In this document: positions 35,379-43,161 of the stretch, in pieces
Layout of the letters: the number at the start of each line of letters is the position of its first letter
Position numbering within the stretch: position 1 is the stretch's first letter
Source: Enterococcus canintestini
GTDB taxonomy: Bacteria; Bacillota; Bacilli; Lactobacillales; Enterococcaceae
Direction: 5' to 3'
Length of the DNA stretch: 64,000 nucleotides
Assembly (NCBI RefSeq): GCF_001885735.1
Contig: NZ_JXKG01000001.1
Span: 1-64,000, forward strand
The notes under the pieces: generated by a model
Told to the model about the DNA's origin: nothing
The model's database searches: none
What the model saw: only the letters and a program-made list of their open reading frames with translations
Position numbers and translations under genes: made by a program

Positions 35379-36017
35379 ATGAAAAAAGTCTTATTGGGGG
35401 CATCAGTTTTTTTGTGTCTATTTTTAGGATCAACTATCTCTTATGCAGATAGTTTACCAGTACTTATCAATTCAAACAAAGAGTGGATTACAAATAATGA
35501 TGAAGAAGGATGGGAAGAAATAATTCCGCTATCAGAATTAAGTGAAGAAGCTATTGAGAACGAAGGGTACGAAGAGTTGAGACAGGGACCTATGGTAAAA
35601 AGTGCCACTGGCTATACTTATAAAAATCACACCACGATGTCAACTAAAACTTACACAAATAAATTGCTTAAAACATTAAAAACCTCAAGTGTTTGGAGCA
35701 CTGCTTCAAATTCAGTTCGTCCTACTATTAGTTTGACAGTGAGTCAAACTAATAGTATTAGTATAAGCTTAAGTAATGGGACTAATAATTTTAATGTTTC
35801 TCAAAGTGTAAGTTTATCAACCTCTGAATCTTATACCGCAAAGCCTAAAGCGAGAGGCTACAGAGTATCAATTGGGTTATATGCTAAAAAAGTTGTAGCA
35901 AAAAGAGTAAGAATTTCTGCTTATTCTAATGGATCCGGTAAATTTTCACACTATATTTATGCGAATCCGACAACAATTTCAGGAGTATATGTTGGGGAGG
36001 CTCATAAAAAAGGATGA
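35379..36017 (+). CDS. Secreted protein of unknown function
   Basis: A 212-residue protein with a clear signal peptide (MKKVLLGASVFLCLFLGSTI then SYA and cleavage). The mature part begins acidic (EEGWEEIIPLSELSEEAIEN) and becomes Ser/Thr-rich and beta-like (SLTVSQTNSISISLSNGTNN), a composition like pore-forming or surface-binding proteins. The start was chosen at the ATG, nine bases after AGAGG, rather than a TTG nine bases upstream. It is translationally coupled to the next gene by a 4-bp overlap. No family recognised. Confidence 0.75.
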   Translation: MKKVLLGASVFLCLFLGSTISYADSLPVLINSNKEWITNNDEEGWEEIIPLSELSEEAIENEGYEELRQGPMVKSATGYTYKNHTTMSTKTYTNKLLKTLKTSSVWSTASNSVRPTISLTVSQTNSISISLSNGTNNFNVSQSVSLSTSESYTAKPKARGYRVSIGLYAKKVVAKRVRISAYSNGSGKFSHYIYANPTTISGVYVGEAHKKG

Positions 36018-36415
36018 AAATAGGGAAAAATAAAGGAATGCTATTCAGTCTTATACTCAATCTATTGTTAATAGGTGCAATGCTTGTTTTCTTTGTCAAA
36101 GCGAATAACACCCAATTAATGTTAGATACAAGAAGCTTGAGTACTCATTCTTATATACCAAAACGCGATTCAAAAAAGTGGGATAGTAGTAATCCTAAAG
36201 GATACTATCTATTCACTAAAGATGATCAAAGTATTGAAATAACAACTTTTCAGGGGAAAATAGTCTTTAAGTCAAAATACACGTTTATCGGTAACGGGGT
36301 ATACGAACTTTCAGATTCTAAGGGTTATATTGTTGCAAAAAATAAAGGATTGGATATTTATCTAAAAGAGAGAAATCCTTTAATATTTGAATCCTATATC
36401 ACTTTTGATAAATAA
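36014..36415 (+). CDS. Single-pass membrane protein, partner of secreted protein
   Basis: A 133-residue protein with one N-terminal membrane segment (about 9-29, LFSLILNLLLIGAMLVFFV) and an extracellular domain of about 100 residues. The coupling to the secreted protein upstream suggests a pair such as an effector with its immunity or anchoring partner. No family recognised. Confidence 0.7.
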   Translation: MKIGKNKGMLFSLILNLLLIGAMLVFFVKANNTQLMLDTRSLSTHSYIPKRDSKKWDSSNPKGYYLFTKDDQSIEITTFQGKIVFKSKYTFIGNGVYELSDSKGYIVAKNKGLDIYLKERNPLIFESYITFDK

Positions 36416-36740
36416 GTTATTGCCATAAATTGGTTAAATCTGTAAACATAAGGCTTTTATTCAATAGCTTTTCCTTTTTATATCTTTAAAAATTGTGGCT
36501 ATTAAAAAAATCACTTTTGATGATGCTCAAGTGTTGTTGGTGTGTATGGATAGTGTTATTTTTACTAAATTATTTCTAGTATGATAGTTGAGAAAATAGT
36601 AAAAGCAAAATTCTGTGTGATTTTTCGTGATTTTTTAGAAGAAGTGGTAATGAGAGGGGCTTTGTGTCAAACTTAGCGATACATTAGAGAATCTTATGTA
36701 TCGTATAAAGTCGTATCTATTAGATATTAGGAGAAAAGAT
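36416..36740. other. 325-bp intergenic region
   Basis: No gene, repeat or terminator that I can support; AT-rich. The frame of the next gene extends into it to 36696 but lacks a ribosome site there. Confidence 0.3.
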
Positions 36741-37187
36741 GTGAAAAAAATAAAAATTGCTGTCAGTGTAATTGTAGTTTTAATTCTGGGAGTTTGGTCA
36801 TATTCGATCTATCAAAAGAATAAGGCAGATGAGAGAATCAATCGTTACTTAGTTGAGCAAGGAATACCTGAAGAGCAAATCAAAACAATAGCTAAAATTA
36901 GGTATGATGAGAAACCAGGGTTGTATAAGCGTTATTCCAAAAAAATTACAACAAAAAAAGATTTCAAAAAATGGCAGAAAGAAGTTATAAAATCAAGAAT
37001 GTTTTTCTCAGGAGTAGAGCTGAAAGCTAAGGAGAACTTGACAATTAATAATTGTGAGCTAGAGTATGACTGTGTATTAGACTTGAAAAACAAGCGAGTA
37101 ACGGTTCAGTATCTAATTTCGGGAGACGGAATAACTAATCAGCAAGAAATAAATTCACAGTTTGCATATCTGCTTCTCAATGAATAG
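36741..37187 (+). CDS. Small membrane protein, DUF3139-like
   Basis: A 148-residue protein; the GTG start at 36741 follows TTAGGAGAAAAG. One membrane segment (about 7-24) is followed by an extracellular domain with INRYLVEQGIPEEQIK and KIRYDEKPG, a pattern I associate with DUF3139 proteins of Firmicutes. The function is unknown. Confidence 0.65.
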   Translation: MKKIKIAVSVIVVLILGVWSYSIYQKNKADERINRYLVEQGIPEEQIKTIAKIRYDEKPGLYKRYSKKITTKKDFKKWQKEVIKSRMFFSGVELKAKENLTINNCELEYDCVLDLKNKRVTVQYLISGDGITNQQEINSQFAYLLLNE

Positions 37188-37251
37188 TTATAAATAGGTG
37201 TAGTTGCAGTAGTTTTAACAAATTCCTTTAAATGAAGAAAATCTAGGCGCG

Positions 37252-37336
37252 AAAATGTAAACGCTATGTGATAAGAAAAGGATTGTTAAAACAACATTTT
37301 GCAGATTATCTAATAGGGATAATCTGTTTTTTTTGT
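37252..37336. repeat. Third, diverged att/terminator copy
   Basis: About 80 bp aligns without gaps to 14165-14245: the att core end (AAACGCT), the spacer (TTGTTAAAACAAC) and the hairpin GCAGATTATC/GATAATCTG followed by T. Compared with 14211-14239 the hairpin has paired changes (C-G to T-A) that keep the stem. It probably marks the outer end of element 2 or the original sequence downstream of rpmE. Confidence 0.65.
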
Positions 37337-37460
37337 ACAGTTAATTATTTGTTTGTTATTTGTCTATTAATAAATAAAATATTGTTAATTTTCTATTCAT
37401 AGGTGACACAATCAGTTAAAATAGAAAATGTGAGGAAAAAATTGGAAAAAGGAGAAAAAA

Positions 37461-37892
37461 TTGGAAAAATTATTTAGTTTCTGTCAACGACTGGATAACA
37501 TTATTAGTTCAAAAAAGATGCAATATATCTTTTCAATTATCTTAATACTAGTCGGGATTTTGCTCTTTTATATTGCTTTTGGTAATTGGAAAATACAGCA
37601 AGATTTTTTACATAGTCATAAAATTAAAACGCAAGCGGTAGTAAAAGTAGATAAAAATAAGGTTAAAACATTGAATTTTACTGGTAATCATTATGGTGTT
37701 GCAACTGACAATCAGAATTTGGCTGCTGGGGAGCAGGTGACGATTTATTATCAGCAAGATAAGCCTTATCGGGTCTCTACTTCAGCTAGCCAATATGGAG
37801 ATGTCTTAAAAGATGTTATCACTCCAATCATCGGAGGGATTTTCTTTCTTGCATTGGTAGGGATAAATAGATTTTTTTACCGGCTGGAGTAA
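37461..37892 (+). CDS. Membrane protein, DUF3592-like
   Basis: A 143-residue protein with two membrane segments (about 22-43 and 115-135) flanking an extracellular domain (KTQAVVKVDKNKVKTLNFTG, then YYQQDKPYRVSTSAS). The fold type resembles DUF3592 proteins. It starts with TTG after AAAGGAGAAAAAA. It probably belongs to the core genome right of the accessory region. Confidence 0.65.
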   Translation: MEKLFSFCQRLDNIISSKKMQYIFSIILILVGILLFYIAFGNWKIQQDFLHSHKIKTQAVVKVDKNKVKTLNFTGNHYGVATDNQNLAAGEQVTIYYQQDKPYRVSTSASQYGDVLKDVITPIIGGIFFLALVGINRFFYRLE

Positions 37893-38236
37893 AACGTCAT
37901 GTTAAGAGTTAACAAAAAGTAGCGGAAAAAATAAGTGACCGATTGAATAGTAGTTTAAAAGAAAAATGTAACTCAATTATTGCGAGTAAAAATCTTTTCT
38001 CGCTCCTAATTTATTTTGAAGAGACTTCACAGTTGGTGAAGTCTTTTTTTGCTTGGGTAGTATCACTGTTAGTTTTTTGTTTTTTTATTTGGATAGAACT
38101 TTTTTGATGTTGCACTCAAATTATCATTATGGCACTTGTTTACTAGTTAATAGTAAAAGAAATCACGGGCGTCAAACTTTTCTGAGTTATTATGCTCATG
38201 ATATGCTAGTAATAGGAAGTAAAGAGGAGGTATACA
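37893..38236. other. Intergenic with terminator 38021-38049
   Basis: GACTTCAC-AGTTG-GTGAAGTC followed by seven T at 38021-38049 is a clean intrinsic terminator for the preceding gene. The remaining 190 bp hold no gene; an open frame at 38053-38262 overlaps the dagK start and lacks a ribosome site. Confidence 0.7.
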
Positions 38237-39124
38237 ATGAAAAAAGCACTTTTGATTATTAATCCTAGTTCAGGTGGCGAAAAGGCCAAAGAATATCAAC
38301 AACTCGCACAAGAAAAATTGAATCAGTCTTTTGATGAAGTGAAGATTTGTCAGACTGAACAAAAAGGGGATGCTAAGTCATTTGCCAAAAAAGCGGCAAA
38401 TGAAAGATATGACAGTGTTTTTGTTATGGGAGGAGATGGAACGGTAAATGAAGGCATCAGTGGTTTAGCCGAAGAAAAATATCGTCCTAAATTTGGTTTC
38501 TTTCCTTTAGGTACAGTCAATGATTTAGCCCGCGCTTTAGATATCCCCCTTGATCCTAAAAAAGCTATTGCTAATTTTTCAATTACTAAGACAACGCCGT
38601 TAGATATAGGTAAGATTAATGATTCTTATTTTATGAATGTTGTCGCCATAGGAACAATACCTGAGGCGATTAACAATGTGGATAGTGAGCAAAAAACGAA
38701 ATTTGGAAAGTTGGCTTACTTTATTTCTGGCTTCAAAGAATTATCAAATAATGAAACTTATTCTTTTTTAGTGACAATTGATGGCAAAAAACAAGAAATC
38801 ACAAGTAGCACATTATTAATTGGTTCTACGAATTCAATTGGTGGTTTTGAATCGCTCTTGCCTGAAGCAAAAGTAGATGACGGAAAACTCCATTTAATTT
38901 ATCTAAAAGATCCTTCTTTAATCGATACCATTAAAGCCGTCCCAGATTTACTAAAAGGTGTCGCTAAGGCAACTGAAAATGTCGGTTATTTAGCTTTTGA
39001 CCAAGCTGTAATTTCGTTAGAAAATAGCGATAAAAAACTCGCGACTAATGTTGATGGTGACAAAGGGGATATTCTACCGGTTACAATCACTGTTTTACCA
39101 GCTCATTTAGAGGTATACCATTAA
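38237..39124 (+). CDS. Diacylglycerol/lipid kinase (YegS/DagK family)
   Basis: A 295-residue cytosolic lipid kinase. The N-terminal catalytic domain has NPSSGGEKA (nucleotide) and MGGDGTVNEG, and the C-terminal beta-sandwich domain includes PEAKVDDGKLHLI. It phosphorylates diacylglycerol or a related lipid in membrane lipid turnover. AAAGAGGAGG precedes the ATG. Monocistronic, terminator at 39145. Confidence 0.9.
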   Translation: MKKALLIINPSSGGEKAKEYQQLAQEKLNQSFDEVKICQTEQKGDAKSFAKKAANERYDSVFVMGGDGTVNEGISGLAEEKYRPKFGFFPLGTVNDLARALDIPLDPKKAIANFSITKTTPLDIGKINDSYFMNVVAIGTIPEAINNVDSEQKTKFGKLAYFISGFKELSNNETYSFLVTIDGKKQEITSSTLLIGSTNSIGGFESLLPEAKVDDGKLHLIYLKDPSLIDTIKAVPDLLKGVAKATENVGYLAFDQAVISLENSDKKLATNVDGDKGDILPVTITVLPAHLEVYH

Positions 39125-39144
39125 GCGAAATACTGTTAAGAAAG

Positions 39145-39178
39145 AAACAGAAATCAACTTGTTTGGTTTCTGTTTTTC
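39145..39178 (+). terminator. Lipid kinase terminator
   Basis: AAACAGAAA pairs with TTTCTGTTT (39145-39153 and 39167-39175), then T-rich. Confidence 0.65.
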
Positions 39179-39330
39179 TAGCTACTAATCGTTTTTAATT
39201 AATTATTTGAGATGTGAAATAACAAATAAGTCCTTTTATTTTTCATTCCGCAGCTTTTTGGATAGACTGATAGCAAACCTTGTATTGCGTTTTAAAGCAC
39301 ATCATGGTGAAAAAAAAGAAGGTGTAAATA

Positions 39331-40479
39331 GTGGAATTTATTGGGATTTTATGTTTGATTTTAGCTAGCACAACAATTGCGGGGCATTTTTCTCGCCGGA
39401 TTGGGATACCAGCTGTCATCGGGCAATTATTAGTCGGAATATTATTAGGTAATGCCGGGCTAAAACTTGTTCATCCTGATATATTAGTAGAAGATTTTTC
39501 GGAAATCGGCGTTATTTTATTGATGTTTTTAGCGGGGATTGAAAGTGACCTGTCACTATTAAAAAAATATTTTCGCCCGGGAATGTATGTAGCAATCTTA
39601 GGAATTTTTCTGCCAGTTTTGATGGGAACGCTAGGCGGAATGCTGTTTAACATCCAGCTGACGCAATCATTTTTCTTAGGACTAATACTAGCCGCTACTT
39701 CAGTCAGTATTTCTGTTGAAGTATTAAAAGAATTAAATGTGATTAATACTAAAGAAGGTTCCACTATTTTAGGGGCTTCGGTGGTAGATGATATCTTAGT
39801 TGTTTTAATTGTCAGTTTGAGTATGTCTTTTATAGGCACGCAGTCTAGTAGCCATAATTCATTAGGGATTATGTTAGTTGAACAATTACTCTTTTTCATT
39901 GCAATTTTCTTTTTGATTCGTTGGGGTGCACCATATTTAATGGAATTGAGTAAAAAATTAATGGCAGAGTCTTCCATCATTATTGTCTCGTTGATTTTAT
40001 GTTTGGGGATGTCTTATTTAGCTGATTTTATTGGCTTAAGTTCGGTTATTGGGGCATTTTTTACCGGGGTAGCGATTGGACAAACAAAAGTGTGGCAAGA
40101 AGTTTCACATAATACTGAGGCAATTGGCTACGCTGTATTTATTCCAGTCTTTTTTGTCAGCATTGGTCTAGAAATTTCCTTTGACGGCATTAGTTCTCAG
40201 TTGCTACTTATTATCGCATTGACGGCGATTGCAATTTTTTCTAAATTAATTGGTGGTTTTCTGGGCGGCAAATTGGCCGGTTTTAACAATCATAGTAGTC
40301 TGATGGTGGGATCAGGAATGGTTTCGCGAGGAGAGATGGCATTAATCATTGTTCAGCTCGGTTTTCAAGCCCAACTGGTAGCCGAAAAGTATTACTCTGC
40401 ATTTGTTTTAATTATTTTATTGACGACACTTTGCTCGCCATTTTTACTGAAATATTTTACTAAAAAAATTTATGCTTAG
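39331..40479 (+). CDS. Cation:proton antiporter, CPA2 family
   Basis: A 382-residue membrane protein with about 12 segments, related to NapA/KefB-type Na+(K+)/H+ antiporters. The two adjacent Asp of the ion site are seen in ASVVDDILVVL (about residue 151), and LMFLAGIESDLSLL is typical of the family. It lacks the C-terminal TrkA-N domain of Kef proteins, so it is of NapA length. The start is GTG. The next gene is 29 bp downstream and may be co-transcribed. Confidence 0.88.
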   Translation: MEFIGILCLILASTTIAGHFSRRIGIPAVIGQLLVGILLGNAGLKLVHPDILVEDFSEIGVILLMFLAGIESDLSLLKKYFRPGMYVAILGIFLPVLMGTLGGMLFNIQLTQSFFLGLILAATSVSISVEVLKELNVINTKEGSTILGASVVDDILVVLIVSLSMSFIGTQSSSHNSLGIMLVEQLLFFIAIFFLIRWGAPYLMELSKKLMAESSIIIVSLILCLGMSYLADFIGLSSVIGAFFTGVAIGQTKVWQEVSHNTEAIGYAVFIPVFFVSIGLEISFDGISSQLLLIIALTAIAIFSKLIGGFLGGKLAGFNNHSSLMVGSGMVSRGEMALIIVQLGFQAQLVAEKYYSAFVLIILLTTLCSPFLLKYFTKKIYA

Positions 40480-40508
40480 TTAAAACGTATCTTAAAGGAG
40501 GAAACAGG

Positions 40509-40826
40509 ATGAAAGTTGTATTTCATGTAGATGAAATGGAGAAGTGGCAAGAGGCCACAAATAATATTCGCAATTTACTTCACTTAGAAATAAACGCTGA
40601 AGTTGTTTTATTGGTTAACGGAAGCGGTATTCAAAGTTATCAGTTAAAACAGGCGCAAAAATTTATAAGCGAAAATCCCAATGTTTCTTTTCACGCCTGC
40701 CAAAATGCACTGAAAGCTTTTCACATGACAGAAGCAGATTTACCAGCAACAGTAAAAATTGTTCCAGCTGGCGTTTTGGATTTAATTAACTTACAACAAG
40801 AAGGCTATGCTTATATTAAACCATAA
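40509..40826 (+). CDS. DsrE-family-like protein
   Basis: A 105-residue protein (VFHVDEMEKWQEATNNIRNL, then AEVVLLVNGSGIQSY) with the size, strand pattern and FHACQNAL Cys of DsrE/DsrF-like small proteins involved in sulfur relay or of unknown role. AAAGGAGGAAAC precedes the ATG. The terminator at 40842 ends the unit. Confidence 0.75.
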   Translation: MKVVFHVDEMEKWQEATNNIRNLLHLEINAEVVLLVNGSGIQSYQLKQAQKFISENPNVSFHACQNALKAFHMTEADLPATVKIVPAGVLDLINLQQEGYAYIKP

Positions 40827-40841
40827 TGTAAAAACTCCTAG

Positions 40842-40875
40842 CCCTAAAAAGTCTAACTTTTTGGGGTTTTTAGAT
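40842..40875 (+). terminator. Terminator after DsrE-like gene
   Basis: CCCTAAAAAG and CTTTTTGGGG arms around TCTAA, followed by TTTTT. Confidence 0.7.
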
Positions 40876-40995
40876 GTTATTGTCTTTTTTTAGTCGATTT
40901 TCTTATCAAAAAAGATTCTGCCATCTGCTCCGCTCTTTTCTTTTAAAAAAAAGTTCGCTACAATAAGAAAAAATACCTCGTTGGAGAATATAAAA

Positions 40996-41982
40996 ATGAA
41001 AAAAATTACCATCAAAGAAGTAGCTGAAGCAGCAGGTGTCTCCAAAACCACTATTTCACGTTTTTTAAACCATAATTATGGCAATATGTCTAAAGAAACA
41101 AAAGAAAGAATTGCCGAAGTTATTCAGCGTTTGGGTTATCGTCCTAGTAAACAAGCGCAAGCGCTAAAATCAAAGCATAGTTATTTAATTGGCGTGGTTG
41201 TGGCGGATATTTCAAATATGTATTCTTCTTTATTATTAAAAGGAATCGGGACAATTTTGGAAAAAAGTGGCTTCCAAATGATTATTATGGATGCTGGCAA
41301 TTCTGTTAGCCGTGAAAAAGAATTACTGCAACGGTTACTAGATCAAAGTGTAGAAGGTATCATTTTGCAACCTTCTGCAAGACAATCTGAACAATATGAA
41401 TTTATCAAAAAACATAATATTCCGCTTTTATTAGTCGATCGCCAAACAGAACCAAAACAATGGCCCTCTGTTTTAACTAATAATGTTACGGCAACGAAAG
41501 AGGTTTTAGAAAAAGCCTTAAATCAAGGATATGAAGAATTTTTTGTCTTAAGTGAACCCATTAAAAATGTTAGTACGCGTGAATTGCGTTCTCAAACAGT
41601 TGTTCAAACCGTTTTAGCCGCCAACAAAAAATGTCAGATCATAGAAGTCAACAGTAAAGAAGAATTGATTAAGGCGATCGATACGATCTTAACAAAGCCG
41701 CACAAAAAACTTCTGTTTGCATCAAATGGTCGTGTTTTAATGGAAAGTTTAACGGTATTAATTAATAAAGAAATTACTTTGCCAGATGAAATTGGGATAA
41801 CAGGCTTTGATGATTGGAGTTTGACAGCCCTTGTAGGACCAGGTATTACAAGTATTGAACAGCCTTCGCAAAAAATCGGTGAGGTTGCAGCAGCAGAATT
41901 GTTAAAGATAGTCGTGGAAAATAGCGAGCAACCCGCAGAATTTATCGTGCCTTCGACAATTCGTTGGCGTAAATCTGTCTAA
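40996..41982 (+). CDS. LacI-family repressor of sugar-acid operon
   Basis: A 328-residue regulator: N-terminal HTH (MKKITIKEVAEAAGVSKTTI) and a periplasmic-binding-like effector domain (YLIGVVVADISNMYSSLLLK, then TGFDDWSLTALVGPGITSIE). The start was chosen at 40996 after TTGGAG. It lies upstream and in the same direction as the sugar-acid operon. AACCGGTT palindromes in the operon promoter and in the intergenic terminator are the likely binding sites. KdgR-type control by KDG or a phosphorylated derivative is a reasonable guess from the enzymes. Confidence 0.9.
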   Translation: MKKITIKEVAEAAGVSKTTISRFLNHNYGNMSKETKERIAEVIQRLGYRPSKQAQALKSKHSYLIGVVVADISNMYSSLLLKGIGTILEKSGFQMIIMDAGNSVSREKELLQRLLDQSVEGIILQPSARQSEQYEFIKKHNIPLLLVDRQTEPKQWPSVLTNNVTATKEVLEKALNQGYEEFFVLSEPIKNVSTRELRSQTVVQTVLAANKKCQIIEVNSKEELIKAIDTILTKPHKKLLFASNGRVLMESLTVLINKEITLPDEIGITGFDDWSLTALVGPGITSIEQPSQKIGEVAAAELLKIVVENSEQPAEFIVPSTIRWRKSV

Positions 41983-42013
41983 ATAAAAGTTTTTTTAAAA
42001 AAAAATAATAGTT

Positions 42014-42060
42014 AGCAAAGCGCTTTAGGTAACCGGTTTCCTAAAGCGCTTTGCTGTTTT
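42014..42060. terminator. 42-bp palindrome: terminator with embedded operator
   Basis: AGCAAAGCGCTTTAGG (42014-42029) is exactly inverted at 42040-42055; between them lies TAACCGGTTT, itself palindromic. A T-rich tract follows. It works as the lacI terminator, yet its centre (AACCGGTT, 42031-42038) equals the operators of the downstream promoter, and the arms contain the cre-like AAAGCGCTTT. Confidence 0.8.
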
Positions 42061-42095
42061 AATATTTCAAGTGTTGTTTTTTAATTATGAAACCG

Positions 42096-42147
42096 TTGAC
42101 ATTCTTTGGAAACCGGTTTACTATCTGTGTATAGAAACCGGTTAACT
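42096..42147 (+). promoter_or_regulatory. Sugar-acid operon promoter with two operators
   Basis: TTGACA (42096-42101), 17-bp spacer, TACTAT (42119-42124). The spacer ends in GGAAACCGGTT (operator core 42111-42118), and a second AACCGGTT core lies at 42136-42143 in the early transcribed region. Binding of the LacI-family protein here would block initiation. The core-to-core distance is 25 bp. Confidence 0.85.
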
Positions 42148-42166
42148 AATTGAGAGGATGGGATTT

Positions 42167-42907
42167 ATGAAGAATACACAGATTGTACTTAATTTTTTAG
42201 TTTTTGCTGACAAAATTGCAAATGGTAGCCTACAAAATGAATTATTAGCCGATAGTAAAGCACTCGATTTTCAGGCAGTAGAAATTAGAAGAGAATACTT
42301 TAAAGATATAAAAAAAGAAATACCTCTTATTAAAGAAGAAGCATCTCGCTTGAACCTGACATTATTTTACAGTGTGCCAGATGAAGTCTACGTTGCTGGT
42401 AATATTAATCCCAATTTAAAAGGGTATATACAAGAGGCAAAAGCAATGGGAGTTAAGCAAATTAAGTGGAATATTGGTGACTTTAAGGGTGAACTTCATA
42501 CAACAGAATTGAAAGCGCTTGTTGATTCTGGGGTAGGGATAACGATTGAAAATGATCAAACCCAAACCTCGGGGACTATTGCAGCAATAAAAAAATATAT
42601 GACTGCTGTAAAAACAACAGATTTAGGTATTGGTTATGTCTATGATTTAGGCAACTGGCGTTTTGTGGGGGAAGATGAAATAAAAGCAGCTGAAGAATTA
42701 GCAGAATATGTACATTACATTCACGTCAAAGATGTTCGTTATGAAAATGATCAACCACAAGCCACAGGATTAGATCACGGTGTTATTGATTGGCGCAAAG
42801 TACTAGGTATTTTACCAGCTAATCTTCCAATTGCAATTGAATACCCAACGAATACTAATGAAGAAATCCTAGAAGCAAAAAGTCTTTTAGAGGAGGAAGT
42901 AAAATGA
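42167..42907 (+). CDS. Sugar phosphate isomerase/epimerase-like TIM barrel
   Basis: A 246-residue AP-endonuclease-2/xylose-isomerase-like barrel. Metal-ligand candidates are visible: Glu in ITIENDQTQ, His in YVHYIHVKDV, and Glu in IAIEYPTN. It probably isomerises or epimerises a sugar acid or its phosphate feeding the pathway. The start was chosen at 42167 after AGAGGATGGG. It overlaps the next gene by 4 bp. The exact substrate is unknown. Confidence 0.8.
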   Translation: MKNTQIVLNFLVFADKIANGSLQNELLADSKALDFQAVEIRREYFKDIKKEIPLIKEEASRLNLTLFYSVPDEVYVAGNINPNLKGYIQEAKAMGVKQIKWNIGDFKGELHTTELKALVDSGVGITIENDQTQTSGTIAAIKKYMTAVKTTDLGIGYVYDLGNWRFVGEDEIKAAEELAEYVHYIHVKDVRYENDQPQATGLDHGVIDWRKVLGILPANLPIAIEYPTNTNEEILEAKSLLEEEVK

Positions 42908-43149
42908 GTGACCAACAAACAAAAATTGATGCTGAAAAATTTGCTTATCATTTTATGGATACAATTAATCGACCTGAAATTGATACTGAAAATATGGAAG
43001 GTGCAGCGAAAGAAGCGTTGGCAGCATACTTAACCGCTTATTATTTAATTCAAAAATTTAATCATTTAGAAAATGACTTTTTTGTAGAAGATCATAAAAA
43101 ACCAGTATCAAATTATCAACGTATTTTAAGTGAGCTAAACAAATATTAG
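42904..43149 (+). CDS. Small hypothetical protein of sugar-acid operon
   Basis: An 81-residue acidic helical protein (AEKFAYHFMDTINRPEIDTE, then AYLTAYYLIQKFNHLE) with no recognised family. It has a GAGGAGG ribosome site and is coupled to the upstream barrel gene and close to the transporter. A co-occurring helper of the transporter or enzyme is possible. Confidence 0.7.
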   Translation: MSDQQTKIDAEKFAYHFMDTINRPEIDTENMEGAAKEALAAYLTAYYLIQKFNHLENDFFVEDHKKPVSNYQRILSELNKY

Positions 43150-43161
43150 GAGGCCTAAAAC

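Noticed and set aside
38053-38262. 69-codon frame before the lipid kinase
   Set aside because: Overlaps the start of the kinase gene, lacks a ribosome site and follows a terminator directly.
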